Assembly: GCF_030817835.1 (NCBI RefSeq)
Contig: NZ_JAUSZR010000001.1
Coordinates: forward strand, 1,612,001-1,676,000
Direction of reading: 5' to 3'
Length of the DNA: 64,000 nucleotides
Source of the DNA: Pseudarthrobacter sp. W1I19
GTDB taxonomy: Bacteria; Actinomycetota; Actinomycetes; Actinomycetales; Micrococcaceae
In this document: positions 9,893-17,851 of the stretch, piece by piece
How positions within the stretch are numbered: the first letter of the stretch is position 1
How the letters are laid out: the number at the start of each line of letters is the position of its first letter
The notes under the pieces: model-generated
Databases searched by the model: none
Seen by the model: only the letters and a program-made list of their open reading frames with translations
What the model was told of the DNA's origin: nothing
Program-made: the position numbers and the translations under genes

Positions 9893-10629
9893 TGACTGCT
9901 CCCAGCCAGGCAGAGGGTGCCGTCCTGGTCACGCCCTTCGGCGCAGTCCGCGGGGTGCTGTTCGATATCGACGACACCCTGGTTGACCTCGAATATTCGA
10001 TGACCACCGCCCTGCGGGAGGTCAGCGAACACCTCCTGCCCGGCCTCAACCAGGCGGGATGGGAGCGGTTCGGGCGGATTTTCACGCACGAGACCACGCA
10101 CTATTACGACCGGTACCTGGCGGGCGAGCTGACGTTCAATGAGCAGCGTCTGCTCCGTGGCCGCGCTGCACTGGGTCATTTTGGGGTTGAGTTGGGCGAA
10201 GGCGAGCAATCGCACCAGTGGCTGAACGCGTACATGGAGAAGCAGCCGGCCTATGTGAAGCCTTTTCCGGACGTGATGCCGCTGCTGGACAGGCTGGACC
10301 GGGCAGGCATTCCCTATGGTGCCGTCAGCAACAACGTCCATGATTACCAGCGGGCAAAGCTTGACGGGGCAGGACTTGAACGCGTCCGCCGCCTCGTGGG
10401 AACAGACACCCTGGGAGTGGCTAAACCTGATCCGGCGATTTACCTCGAAGGAGTCCGGCTGCTGGGCACGGACCCTGCCCACACGCTGTATGTCGGCGAC
10501 AACCGCCTGCTCGACGCGGAAGGCTCGACGGCGGCCGGCCTCCTTGGCGTCTGGCTCAACCGGGCGGGGGAGCAGGCCCCCGGATTCAACGGCAACTCAG
10601 TGTCTTCGCTGCAGGAGCTGATCGCCTAA
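9892..10629 (+). CDS. HAD-superfamily phosphatase
   Basis: A 245-residue hydrolase of the haloacid dehalogenase superfamily. The four motifs are in order: FDIDDTL (nucleophile Asp and DxD), SNN in AVSNNVHDYQ, the lysine in VAKPDPAIY, and VGDNRLLDAEGSTAAGL with the metal-binding Asp. A helical cap lies between motifs I and II, as in type I HAD phosphatases. It is translationally coupled to gltX (one-base overlap). Substrate unknown; phosphoglycolate- or pyrimidine-type phosphatases have this size. Confidence 0.88.
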   Translation: MTAPSQAEGAVLVTPFGAVRGVLFDIDDTLVDLEYSMTTALREVSEHLLPGLNQAGWERFGRIFTHETTHYYDRYLAGELTFNEQRLLRGRAALGHFGVELGEGEQSHQWLNAYMEKQPAYVKPFPDVMPLLDRLDRAGIPYGAVSNNVHDYQRAKLDGAGLERVRRLVGTDTLGVAKPDPAIYLEGVRLLGTDPAHTLYVGDNRLLDAEGSTAAGLLGVWLNRAGEQAPGFNGNSVSSLQELIA

Positions 10630-10631
10630 CG

Positions 10632-10676
10632 AGTGGCGTGTGCGGGCCGCCGGGACCGGCGGCCCGCACGCTCCAC
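10632..10676 (+). terminator. GC-rich hairpin after the gltX-HAD operon
   Basis: GTGCGGGCCGCCGG (10640-10653) pairs with its perfect complement at 10656-10669, and weaker pairing extends to the flanking AGTGG/CCACT. It starts directly after the HAD stop. There is no T-run, as is common in high-GC actinobacteria. Confidence 0.6.
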
Positions 10677-10696
10677 TGGCCGGGGGAGGAGCCGAT

Positions 10697-10725
10697 TTGT
10701 GCGAGCCGGAAGTGTCGGGTAAAGT
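10697..10725 (+). promoter_or_regulatory. Candidate promoter of tRNA-Gln
   Basis: TTGTGC (10697-10702) and TAAAGT (10720-10725) are 17 bp apart. Transcription would start about 55-60 bases before the mature tRNA, leaving a 5' leader for RNase P. Confidence 0.45.
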
Positions 10726-10788
10726 AATTTCTCGTGCTGAGGGGCACGGAGCAGGGCAAAAGCCCTGAATCCGGCCCGAAAGTATCAT

Positions 10789-10860
10789 TGGGATATGGTG
10801 TAATTGGCAACACTACGGTTTCTGGTACCGTCATTCTAGGTTCGAGTCCTGGTATCCCAG
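10789..10860 (+). tRNA. tRNA-Gln (anticodon CTG)
   Basis: A full cloverleaf of 72 nt. The acceptor stem TGGGATA pairs with TATCCCA and is followed by discriminator G; the anticodon stem ACGGT/ACCGT encloses loop TTCTGGT, giving anticodon CTG; the T arm is CTAGG-TTCGAGT-CCTGG. The terminal CCA is not encoded (the next bases are CTC), so it must be added by the nucleotidyltransferase. Confidence 0.96.
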
Positions 10861-10998
10861 CTCTGTTCAGAGCCCGCTAACGGGCAGGAGAACAGACGGT
10901 TTCAGCCGGTCCGCCGATTTGAAACCACAGCGAAGTGTATGAAAGAATCACTGAGCTTGACCAGCGGAAACGCCGGTCAGAAGTACGGTAAAGTACAC

Positions 10999-11074
10999 GG
11001 CCCCATCGTATAGCGGCCTAGTACGCCGCCCTCTCACGGCGGTAACGCGGGTTCGAATCCCGCTGGGGTCACCA
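10999..11074 (+). tRNA. tRNA-Glu (anticodon CTC), CCA encoded
   Basis: Acceptor GGCCCCA pairs with TGGGGTC (one G-T pair). The anticodon stem CCGCC/GGCGG encloses CTCTCAC, giving anticodon CTC. The T arm is GCGGG-TTCGAAT-CCCGC. Discriminator A at 11071 is followed by an encoded CCA (11072-11074), unlike the tRNA-Gln upstream. GGTAAAGTA just before it recalls the tRNA-Gln -10 region, and TTGACC lies at 10957-10962, so it may have its own promoter, though the spacing is not ideal. Confidence 0.96.
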
Positions 11075-11076
11075 AT

Positions 11077-11110
11077 GAAACGGTCCCGGGCAGATGCCCG
11101 GGGCCGTTTC
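11077..11110 (+). terminator. Terminator after tRNA-Glu
   Basis: A 16-bp stem with a single G-T pair (11077-11092 with 11095-11110) begins three bases after the encoded CCA. GCGTTTC follows in place of a strong T-run. Confidence 0.75.
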
Positions 11111-11180
11111 GCGTTTCACTCGAAATTCGGTGTGGGCCCTCCTTCATGGAACTCATCGCCCTGGCCCAAACCCGAGAACG

Positions 11181-11327
11181 CCCCATCACGTCCTGCAGCT
11201 AAACGGGTGACGCTCCATCACGTCTTGTTGCCTTTCGCACATGCCCGGTTAGCGGCCCCACATCCCTCCATCACGTCCTGCAGCTAAAAGGGCAACGCGC
11301 CATCACGTCCCGCAACCGGTAACGCCC
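11181..11327. repeat. Four-copy intergenic repeat, CCATCACGTC core, in two dimers
   Basis: The core CCATCACGTC or CCATCACGTCY occurs at 11183, 11215, 11268 and 11300. Copies 1 and 3 continue as CTGCAGCTAAA. Spacing is 32, 53 and 32 bp, so a dimer of about 65 bp has been repeated. A shorter inverted copy (GAGGTGATGGGGCGTTGG) lies at 11399-11416. The whole gap 11111-11507 holds no credible gene; apart from these repeats and a -10-like CATGAT at 11496 I see nothing in it. Confidence 0.75.
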
Positions 11328-11507
11328 GGTCACTCCTGGCACCGACTCGAGGTGATCTCGCGCACGTTGCGCCGGCAGCAGTGCCGTCGAACATCACCAG
11401 AGGTGATGGGGCGTTGGAGGGGCTGCAACCCACGGCCGCAATATCTTTGGAACTGATAGGGCCCTGCGGAACGCGACCAGCCTGCCCTGAACTGGCATGA
11501 TGTTCCT

Positions 11508-13298
11508 GTGACCTCCCGGAACGAGCGGAACGAGCAGGACTTACCGCGCGACGCACAGCCAGCGCCGCCGGCGATGGCGGCTGTGGCCCTGCTGGAAGAG
11601 GTGCGGGATGACCTTGCCGCTGCCTCGCTGCCGCTGGCCTTGCCCGAGGCAGAACAGGCCAGGCGCGACGCCGCCAGCGCCGTGGCCCAGCTGGACGACT
11701 ACATCCTCCCGCGGTACCGCAGCCTGGACGCCCCGCTGCTGGCCGTCGTCGGAGGCTCCACCGGGGCGGGCAAGTCAACGCTCGTCAACGCCTTGGTAGG
11801 CCATCCCGTCACCCGGTCCGGAGCCATCCGCCCCACCACACGCCAGCCCATCCTGCTGCACCACCCGTCGGAGGCGGCCTGGTTTGAGGGCCAGCGCGTC
11901 CTGCCCACCCTGAGCAGGATCCGCGGATATGTCGCCAGCAGGCCGGTGCCGGCCACCAGCGCCGGGCCGCTCCCGGACGCCGGCGCCATGTCCTCCCTTG
12001 TCCTCGTGGCAGACCCCGCCATGCCCGAAGGCATCGCACTCCTGGACGCTCCTGACGTCGACTCCATCTCCGACGACAACCGCAAGCTTGCGGGGCAGCT
12101 CCTCGCCGCTGCCGACCTGTGGATTTTTGTCACCACTGCCAACCGCTATGCCGACGCCGTTCCCTGGAGACTGCTCCTCGACGCAGCCGGCCGGGACATC
12201 ATGGTGGCAGTAGTTCTGGACCGGGTGCCCCAGGGGGCGGAAGCCGAGGTCAGCGAGGACCTGCGCAGGCTCCTGGACCGCGAAGGCCTGGGTGCCGCGC
12301 AGCTGTTCATCATTCCGGAGACTGCCCTCGACCCGCTGGGCATGCTCCCCGCCGCTACAGTCCTCCCGCTGCGCACCTGGCTGGCGGATCTTGCTGCCGA
12401 CTCTGCAGGCCGTTCCGACATTGCACGCCGCACCCTGAACGGGACCGTCAGGGCCTTGGCTACCCGCGTTGCTGAAGTGGCCCAGGCCGCGCGGGAACAG
12501 CAGCGGGCCGTAGGCAACCTCGAAGCCGCTGCCGTGTCGGCCTACAACGGCGGGGCTGCCCGCATCCTCGATGCCACCAGGGACGGCTCACTCCTTCGCG
12601 GCGAAGTGCTGGCCCGCTGGCAGGACTTCGTGGGCACCGGGGAATTCTTCCGGACCCTGGAACAAAACGTTGGCCGGTTCCGCGACCGGCTGGGCGCCTT
12701 CTTCCGGGGCGAACCGCCGCCCGCCATCCGGGTGGAAGCAGCCATCGAGACAGGCTTGCAGGCCGTCATTGTGGATGAAGCCGCAAATGCTGCCGAGGAC
12801 ACGGACCAGCGCTGGCGGACCGACCCCGCCGGGCGTCATCTGCTGGGTACTGACGACCTTTCCGGAACCACTCCCGGGTTCGAAGACAGGGCGGCCGCCG
12901 AAATCAGGGCCTGGCAGGAAGCCCTGATGGAGATGATCCGCACCGAGGGCCAGGGAAAGCGGACCCAGGCGCGCTGGCTGTCCTTCGGCATCAACGGCCT
13001 GGGCGCTGCCCTGATGATCGTGGTGTTCTCCATGACGGCCGGACTGACAGGACTCGAAGTGGGTGTGGCGGGTGGTACCGCCGTGGTGGGCCAGCGGCTG
13101 CTGGAAGCGGTCTTCGGGGAGGATGCTGTCCGCCGTATGGCCGAAAAAGCCAGGGAAGACCTGCACGTGCGCTGCCAGCGGCTGCTGCAGGACGAACAGC
13201 AGAAATTCCTGTCGCGGCTCCCTGAACATGACGACCCTGCCGCCGGGTCCCTCGCGGCCCACGCGGAGGCGCTGGCCCGGCTGGCGGACGCTGCATGA
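11508..13298 (+). CDS. Dynamin-like GTPase, membrane-anchored (first of tandem pair)
   Basis: A 596-residue large GTPase. The P-loop GGSTGAGKST is at residues 82-91, followed by a switch region RPTTRQP (G2) and DAPDVDS (G3). A long alpha-helical region follows, and hydrophobic stretches near residues 495-535 (GLGAALMIVVFSMTAGL, VGVAGGTAVVG) look like a membrane hairpin. Such bacterial dynamin-like proteins bind and remodel membranes; paired actinobacterial members (DynA/DynB in Streptomyces, IniA in mycobacteria) act in septation or membrane stress. The start is GTG; CATGAT ends 6 bp upstream with no ribosome binding site. It overlaps the second GTPase by 4 bp (ATGA). The link to DynA/B is an inference from pairing and architecture. 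Confidence 0.82.
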   Translation: MTSRNERNEQDLPRDAQPAPPAMAAVALLEEVRDDLAAASLPLALPEAEQARRDAASAVAQLDDYILPRYRSLDAPLLAVVGGSTGAGKSTLVNALVGHPVTRSGAIRPTTRQPILLHHPSEAAWFEGQRVLPTLSRIRGYVASRPVPATSAGPLPDAGAMSSLVLVADPAMPEGIALLDAPDVDSISDDNRKLAGQLLAAADLWIFVTTANRYADAVPWRLLLDAAGRDIMVAVVLDRVPQGAEAEVSEDLRRLLDREGLGAAQLFIIPETALDPLGMLPAATVLPLRTWLADLAADSAGRSDIARRTLNGTVRALATRVAEVAQAAREQQRAVGNLEAAAVSAYNGGAARILDATRDGSLLRGEVLARWQDFVGTGEFFRTLEQNVGRFRDRLGAFFRGEPPPAIRVEAAIETGLQAVIVDEAANAAEDTDQRWRTDPAGRHLLGTDDLSGTTPGFEDRAAAEIRAWQEALMEMIRTEGQGKRTQARWLSFGINGLGAALMIVVFSMTAGLTGLEVGVAGGTAVVGQRLLEAVFGEDAVRRMAEKAREDLHVRCQRLLQDEQQKFLSRLPEHDDPAAGSLAAHAEALARLADAA

Positions 13299-14908
13299 GC
13301 CGCCACACCGACACCCGCGATTCGTCGCGGCTGGACCGCAGGCTCACGGCCCTGAACGACGCCCGGGAACTGGGCGAAGGTGTCCTTCCCGACGAGTCTC
13401 TCCAAAACGTGTTCAGAGTGCTGGAGCGTGCCAGCTCCCGGCGGTCGCTGTCCGCTGACCACACCGTGGTGGGATTCTTCGGTGCCACCGGCAGCGGCAA
13501 GTCCTCGCTGTTCAATGCTGTGAGCGGAGCGGAAATCGCGACGGCGGCAGCTCGGCGTCCCACCACCTCTGAACCTCTGGCGGGGGTGTGGGGAGCTGAG
13601 GGCAGCGAACCGCTGCTTGACTGGCTGGAGGTCCGGAACCGCCATCATGCAGCAGCCGTGGATGGCTTCGCCGGCGAGGACACAGGGCTGATCCTGCTGG
13701 ACCTGCCGGACTTCGATTCCACCAAGGCAGCGAACCGTGAAGTGGTCCAGCGGATGGTGGGCCTGGTCGACGTCCTGGTCTGGGTCCTTGATCCCCAAAA
13801 GTACGCCGACGCAGCTGTCCACAATGACTTCCTGTCACGCCTGGCCTCGCACGGGGCCGTCACACTGGTGGTCCTCAACCAGGTGGACCGCCTTCCTGCC
13901 CACGACGTGCAGCCGGTCCTGGAATCCCTGCGGGCAATCCTTGCCCGCGACGGACTCGCCAAGGTCCAGGTTCTCGCGGCGTCCGCACTCACCGGGACAG
14001 GGGTGGACAAGGTCCGGGATGCCATCCGCGGCGTCGCGGTGAAACGTAAAGCCCAATCGCAGCGGCTCACTGCCGACATCACCCGGGCCTCGGCGGAATT
14101 GGGCGCAGTGTCCGGTGCCGGAGAGGCGGCCGGGGTCCGGCCCGCTGCAAAGACGCGCCTTGCGGACGAGCTGGCAATTGCAGCGAACGTTCCTGCTGTG
14201 GTCCGGGCCGTGGGGCAGTCCTACCGGCTGGAATCGGTGAAGCGGACAGGCTGGCCCGTCACCCGCTGGCTTTCCCGCTTCCGGCCGGATCCGCTGCGAC
14301 GGCTTAATCTGCGCAGCACGGCACCTTCTGAATTGAACCGGACCTCGCTGCCCTCAGCCGGAGCGCCGGAGCGTGCCCGGACTGATGCGGCGGTGCGCGA
14401 ATTTGCCGACGCCGCCAGCGCCGGCGCCCCTGGTCCGTGGCGGGCAGCTATCCGGAGCGCCGCGAGGGAAGGCAGGGAGCGGTTGTCCGATGCCCTTGAC
14501 CAGGCCATTGCCGGAACCGACCTGGGCGCCAACCGGAAGTCGTGGTGGTGGGGTCTGTTCAATGTGGTGCAATGGCTGGCGCTGCTCACAGTCCTGGGAG
14601 GGCTGGGCTGGCTCGGCGTCCTGGCCGCGCTTGGCTACTTCCAAATGCCAGTACCGGAAGTGCCCAGGGTGGAGGGCTGGCCGGTGCCGACGCTGATGAT
14701 CGCCTTGGGGGTGGTCCTGGGGATCTTCCTGGCCATCACCGGCCGTTTCATTGCGGCGGCCGCCGCGAACGCCCGGGCTGCGCGGGCCCGGAAACGGCTT
14801 AACGCAGCGGTTGCCGCCGTGGCCCAGGAACTCGTTGTAGAACCTGTGGAGGTTGAAGTCAGCAGGCTTTCAGCCTTCAATGCGGCACTGAAGGCGGCGG
14901 CCGGGTAG
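13295..14908 (+). CDS. Dynamin-like/YfjP-type GTPase with C-terminal membrane segments (second of tandem pair)
   Basis: A 537-residue GTPase coupled to the preceding one. The P-loop GATGSGKSS is at residues 63-71, G2 is RRPTTSE, G3 is DLPDFDS and G4 is NQVD. Two clear membrane helices lie near the C-terminus (VVQWLALLTVLGGLGWLGVLAALGYF and TLMIALGVVLGIFLAITGRFIAAAAA), so the GTPase domain is tethered to the cytoplasmic face. The two proteins differ in length and in their membrane regions and probably work as a heteromeric pair. A GC-rich hairpin follows between this gene and the opposed DUF1697 gene. Confidence 0.82.
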   Translation: MSRHTDTRDSSRLDRRLTALNDARELGEGVLPDESLQNVFRVLERASSRRSLSADHTVVGFFGATGSGKSSLFNAVSGAEIATAAARRPTTSEPLAGVWGAEGSEPLLDWLEVRNRHHAAAVDGFAGEDTGLILLDLPDFDSTKAANREVVQRMVGLVDVLVWVLDPQKYADAAVHNDFLSRLASHGAVTLVVLNQVDRLPAHDVQPVLESLRAILARDGLAKVQVLAASALTGTGVDKVRDAIRGVAVKRKAQSQRLTADITRASAELGAVSGAGEAAGVRPAAKTRLADELAIAANVPAVVRAVGQSYRLESVKRTGWPVTRWLSRFRPDPLRRLNLRSTAPSELNRTSLPSAGAPERARTDAAVREFADAASAGAPGPWRAAIRSAAREGRERLSDALDQAIAGTDLGANRKSWWWGLFNVVQWLALLTVLGGLGWLGVLAALGYFQMPVPEVPRVEGWPVPTLMIALGVVLGIFLAITGRFIAAAAANARAARARKRLNAAVAAVAQELVVEPVEVEVSRLSAFNAALKAAAG

Positions 14909-14918
14909 AAGTACGGCG

Positions 14919-14944
14919 CCGGCCGGGAGTCAGTCAGCCGGCCG
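14919..14944. terminator. Hairpin between convergent GTPase and DUF1697 genes
   Basis: GCCGGCC at about 14920 pairs with GGCCGGC at about 14937 around a loop containing GGGAGTCAGTCA. The distal arm overlaps the last codons of the opposed gene. Confidence 0.45.
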
Positions 14945-15482
14945 CGGAGAGTTCGACGGCGGCATCCCTTACTTTGATGAGGGTGCGCAGATTCCGCGTG
15001 GTTGTGGAGGCCTTGAACCTGGTCTTGGCCGTGACTTTGCTGAACGGACTGTCGAGGGTTCCCCCGGCGGGGGCCAGCCAGGCCAGCGCCTCGGGGCCCA
15101 GCCGCTTTTGCTCCGCGCCCTCCAAGGCGGCGCCGGCCGCGTCGAGTTCATCCAGCATGCCAATATCGGAGGAGAGCGTGATGTAGGTGTGCGTCGTCTT
15201 ATCGTCGTCCGGGTAGGGGCAGGCAGTTACCAGTTCCGCCACCCGGGCTGCGTCCAGGACTACCACCCAGGCGTCATAGCCGAAGGTGTCCCGGAGGCAT
15301 TTCTCGCACTCCCGTTTTACTGCGGCGGCTTCCAGGTTGCTGGTCAACACCACGTTTCCGCTGGCAAGCAGGGTCCGGGCGTCCGGAAAACCGGCGGACG
15401 TGAGCGCCTCCCGGAGCGCCGCCATCTTGATGTTGATGCCGCCCACGTTGATGCCCCGAAGAAACACTGCATAGCTGCCCAT
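14934..15482 (-). CDS. DUF1697 family protein
   Basis: A 182-residue protein that starts with the family hallmark YAVFLRGINVGG, then LRxALTSAGFPDARTLLASGNVVL. DUF1697 proteins are widespread in bacteria and have no firm function; they are soluble and often found alone, as here. ATG 15482 has no Shine-Dalgarno, but TAGGAT ends 6 bp before it on the minus strand, so a leaderless mRNA is likely. It stands between two unrelated units and shares no operon. Confidence 0.88.
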   Translation of the reverse strand: MGSYAVFLRGINVGGINIKMAALREALTSAGFPDARTLLASGNVVLTSNLEAAAVKRECEKCLRDTFGYDAWVVVLDAARVAELVTACPYPDDDKTTHTYITLSSDIGMLDELDAAGAALEGAEQKRLGPEALAWLAPAGGTLDSPFSKVTAKTRFKASTTTRNLRTLIKVRDAAVELSAAG

Positions 15483-15488
15483 GGCGAA

Positions 15489-15494
15489 ATCCTA
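15489..15494 (-). promoter_or_regulatory. Candidate -10 element of leaderless DUF1697 mRNA
   Basis: TAGGAT on the minus strand, 6 bp before ATG 15482, with no ribosome binding site in between. A -35 is not clear. Confidence 0.4.
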
Positions 15495-15544
15495 GCGTCC
15501 GCAGCACCGCGGCGAGGGCAAGCCGGCAGGCAGGCGTTAGTGCG

Positions 15545-16264
15545 TCAGTCGTTGTTTTTCCGCAGCGCCTCGGTGAGGATGCGGCCGGCGTTGCACACCA
15601 CCTCGGCATGCAGCCTGCCGGGCTGGCGGGTGAGCCGTTCAATAGGACCGGAGATTGAAACTGCCGCAATCACCCGGCCCGAGGGTCCGCGCACCGGTGC
15701 GGACACTGACGCGACCCCAGGCTCGCGCTCGCCGAGGCTCTGGCCCCAGCCCCGCCGTCGTACTCCTGCCAGGACGGTAGGCGTAAAGCGGGCAGACTGC
15801 AGCCCCTCGAGCAGCCGGTCGTGGTCTTCCCATGCCAGCAGCACCTGGGCGGCCGATCCGGCCTTCATGGACAACTGCGTGCCAACCGGAATGGTGTCGC
15901 GCAGGCCGATGGGGCGCTCGGCGGAGGCCACACAAACGCGCCAGTCACCCTGTCGGCGGAAAATCTGGGCACTTTCGCCGGTGGCGTCACGCAGCTGCAT
16001 CAGCACCGGCCCGGCGGAGGCAATCAGGCGGTCCTCGCCGGCAGCAGACGCAAGTTCCACCAGGCGGCTTCCCAGGACAAAGCGGCCCTGGATGTCACGG
16101 CTTACCAGTCGGTGGTGCACCAGGGCCAAAGCAAGGCGATGGACTGTGGGACGGGCCAGGCCCGTTGCCGCCACAAGCTGGGCAAGCGTGGTGGGCCCGG
16201 CCTCTAGTGCATCAAGCACCTGGGCCGCTTTATCAATGACTCCGACTCCACTAGAATTGTCCAT
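15545..16264 (-). CDS. IclR-family regulator of leucine synthesis (NdgR/LtbR-like)
   Basis: A 239-residue regulator with an N-terminal winged helix (residues ~8-65, including TTLAQLVAATGLARPTVHRLALAL) and a C-terminal IclR effector domain. The N-terminus MDNSSGVGVIDKAAQVLDALE and the position divergent to leuCD match the actinobacterial NdgR/LtbR group, which control leucine (and in some species tryptophan) genes and respond to amino acid supply. ATG 16264 fits that family start; a reading from 16348 would run into the leuC leader. CAATAT lies 6 bp before the ATG on the minus strand, and the palindrome at 16280-16294 would overlap its -35, which suggests autoregulation. The name is by synteny and sequence memory. 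Confidence 0.88.
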   Translation of the reverse strand: MDNSSGVGVIDKAAQVLDALEAGPTTLAQLVAATGLARPTVHRLALALVHHRLVSRDIQGRFVLGSRLVELASAAGEDRLIASAGPVLMQLRDATGESAQIFRRQGDWRVCVASAERPIGLRDTIPVGTQLSMKAGSAAQVLLAWEDHDRLLEGLQSARFTPTVLAGVRRRGWGQSLGEREPGVASVSAPVRGPSGRVIAAVSISGPIERLTRQPGRLHAEVVCNAGRILTEALRKNND

Positions 16265-16279
16265 GTAATGATATTGCCG

Positions 16280-16294
16280 TCTCATTATCTGAGA
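16280..16294. promoter_or_regulatory. Palindromic operator candidate between iclR-type regulator and leuC
   Basis: TCTCA-TTATC-TGAGA is a perfect inverted repeat with a 5-bp centre, in the 112-bp divergent gap. It lies about 16 bp above the regulator's ATG and 83 bp above the leuC start. The half-sites TCTCA/TGAGA recall the short palindrome I remember for LtbR of Corynebacterium, though in a different arrangement. Confidence 0.5.
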
Positions 16295-16376
16295 TGCAAA
16301 TCTTTCGGCTGGCGCAGTGCGAAGGCGTACTGGTTCAGTGGAACTCATCAGTCAACAGCAGTGAAGGGAGATGGCC

Positions 16377-17843
16377 ATGGCAAAGACATTGGCCGAGAAA
16401 GTCTGGGACGCGCACGTGGTGCGCAAAGGCGACGGCGAAGGTGCCAATGCCCAGCCCGACCTTCTTTTCATCGACCTCCACCTGGTCCACGAGGTCACGT
16501 CCCCGCAGGCGTTCGAAGGCCTGCGCCTGGCCGGCCGCCAGCTGCGCCGCCCGGACCTGACCATCGCCACGGAGGACCACAACACTCCCACGCTGGACAT
16601 CGACAAGCCTATCGCCGACCTGACCAGCCGTACGCAGATCCAGACGCTGCGCAACAACTGCGCCGAGTTCGGTGTGCGCCTGCACTCCCTCGGCGACGCC
16701 GAGCAGGGCATCGTCCATGTGGTGGGTCCGCAGCTGGGCCTCACGCAGCCGGGCATGACGGTGGTCTGCGGCGACTCGCACACGTCCACCCACGGCGCCT
16801 TCGGGGCGCTGGCCATGGGCATTGGAACCTCCGAGGTGGAGCACGTCATGGCCACCCAGACGCTGTCCCTGAAGCCGTTCAAGACCATGGCCATCAACGT
16901 TGAAGGCACGCTCCGTCCGGGCGTCACCGCCAAGGACATCATCCTGGCCGTCATCGCCAAGATTGGCACCGGAGGTGGCCAGGGCTACGTCCTGGAATAC
17001 CGTGGTTCCGCCATCCGCGCCCTGTCCATGGATGCCCGCATGACCATCTGCAACATGTCCATCGAGGCAGGCGCCCGCGCCGGTATGGTGGCTCCGGACG
17101 AGACCACGTACGAGTACATGAAAGGCCGCCCGCACGCGCCCCAGGGCGCCGACTGGGACGCCGCCGTCGAGTACTGGAACACCTTGCGTACCGACGACGA
17201 CGCCACCTTCGACGTCCAGGTGGACCTTGATGCCAACACGCTGGAGCCGTTCGTTACCTGGGGCACCAACCCCGGCCAGGGCGTTTCCCTGTCCGAATCC
17301 GTGCCCTCGCCGGAGGACTTCGGCGACGAGAACGCCAAGGCTGCCGCCGAACGCGCCCTGCAGTACATGGGCCTCGAAGCCGGAACACCAATGAAGGACA
17401 TCCGGGTGGACACCGTCTTCCTGGGCTCCTGCACCAACTCTCGAATGGAAGATCTCCGCGCTGCCGCCGACATCATCCGCGGACGCCAGAAGGACCCCAA
17501 CATCCGGATGCTGGTGGTCCCGGGCTCTGCACGGGTCCGCCTGGAAGCCGAGGCCGAAGGCCTGGACAAGGTCTTCAAGGACTTTGGCGCTGAATGGCGT
17601 TTTGCCGGCTGCTCCATGTGCCTGGGCATGAACCCGGACCAGCTGGAGGTGGGGGAGCGCTGCGCCTCCACGTCCAACCGCAACTTCGAAGGGCGCCAGG
17701 GCAAGGGCGGCCGGACCCACCTGGTGTCCCCGGTGGTGGCCGCAGCCACGGCTATCCGCGGCACCCTGAGTTCGCCGTCGGACCTTGATCCCGATCCGGT
17801 GGTTGAGCCTGCCGAAACCCCCATCCGTACCGACGCAGCCTAG
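16377..17843 (+). CDS. leuC: 3-isopropylmalate dehydratase large subunit
   Basis: Isomerises 2- to 3-isopropylmalate in leucine synthesis as a heterodimer with LeuD. It has 488 residues, an aconitase-type [4Fe-4S] enzyme; cluster cysteines are in GSCTNSR and in [10 protein letters not shown]. There are two in-frame ATGs: 16371 touches the AAGGGAG ribosome binding site, while 16377 is correctly spaced (6 bp), so 16377 is chosen. The last ~14 residues ([15 protein letters not shown]) are not typical of LeuC and are encoded by a copy of a dispersed repeat at 17796-17819. leuD follows after 8 bp. Confidence 0.96.
   Translation: MAKTLAEKVWDAHVVRKGDGEGANAQPDLLFIDLHLVHEVTSPQAFEGLRLAGRQLRRPDLTIATEDHNTPTLDIDKPIADLTSRTQIQTLRNNCAEFGVRLHSLGDAEQGIVHVVGPQLGLTQPGMTVVCGDSHTSTHGAFGALAMGIGTSEVEHVMATQTLSLKPFKTMAINVEGTLRPGVTAKDIILAVIAKIGTGGGQGYVLEYRGSAIRALSMDARMTICNMSIEAGARAGMVAPDETTYEYMKGRPHAPQGADWDAAVEYWNTLRTDDDATFDVQVDLDANTLEPFVTWGTNPGQGVSLSESVPSPEDFGDENAKAAAERALQYMGLEAGTPMKDIRVDTVFLGSCTNSRMEDLRAAADIIRGRQKDPNIRMLVVPGSARVRLEAEAEGLDKVFKDFGAEWRFAGCSMCLGMNPDQLEVGERCASTSNRNFEGRQGKGGRTHLVSPVVAAATAIRGTLSSPSDLDPDPVVEPAETPIRTDAA
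17796..17819 (+). repeat. Dispersed repeat copy inside the 3' end of leuC
   Basis: CCGGTGGTTGAGCCTGCCGAAACC closely matches the GGTTGAGCTTGTCGAAACC element found at 22971-22990. In leuC it is read in frame as PVVEPAET. Confidence 0.7.
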
Positions 17844-17851
17844 GACACGCC

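Noticed and set aside
10789..11074. tRNA pair as an integration site of a genomic island
   Set aside because: No truncated tRNA copy, integrase or change in gene type follows. The next genes look resident; only the small repeat cluster is unusual.
11075..11287. Small 70-codon frame after tRNA-Glu
   Set aside because: It starts in the terminator hairpin, crosses the repeats, has no ribosome binding site and shows no protein-like pattern.
11181..11327. CRISPR-like array of CCATCACGTC repeats
   Set aside because: Repeat units are short, spacing is 32-53-32 bp, the intervening sequence is itself repeated, and there are no cas genes.
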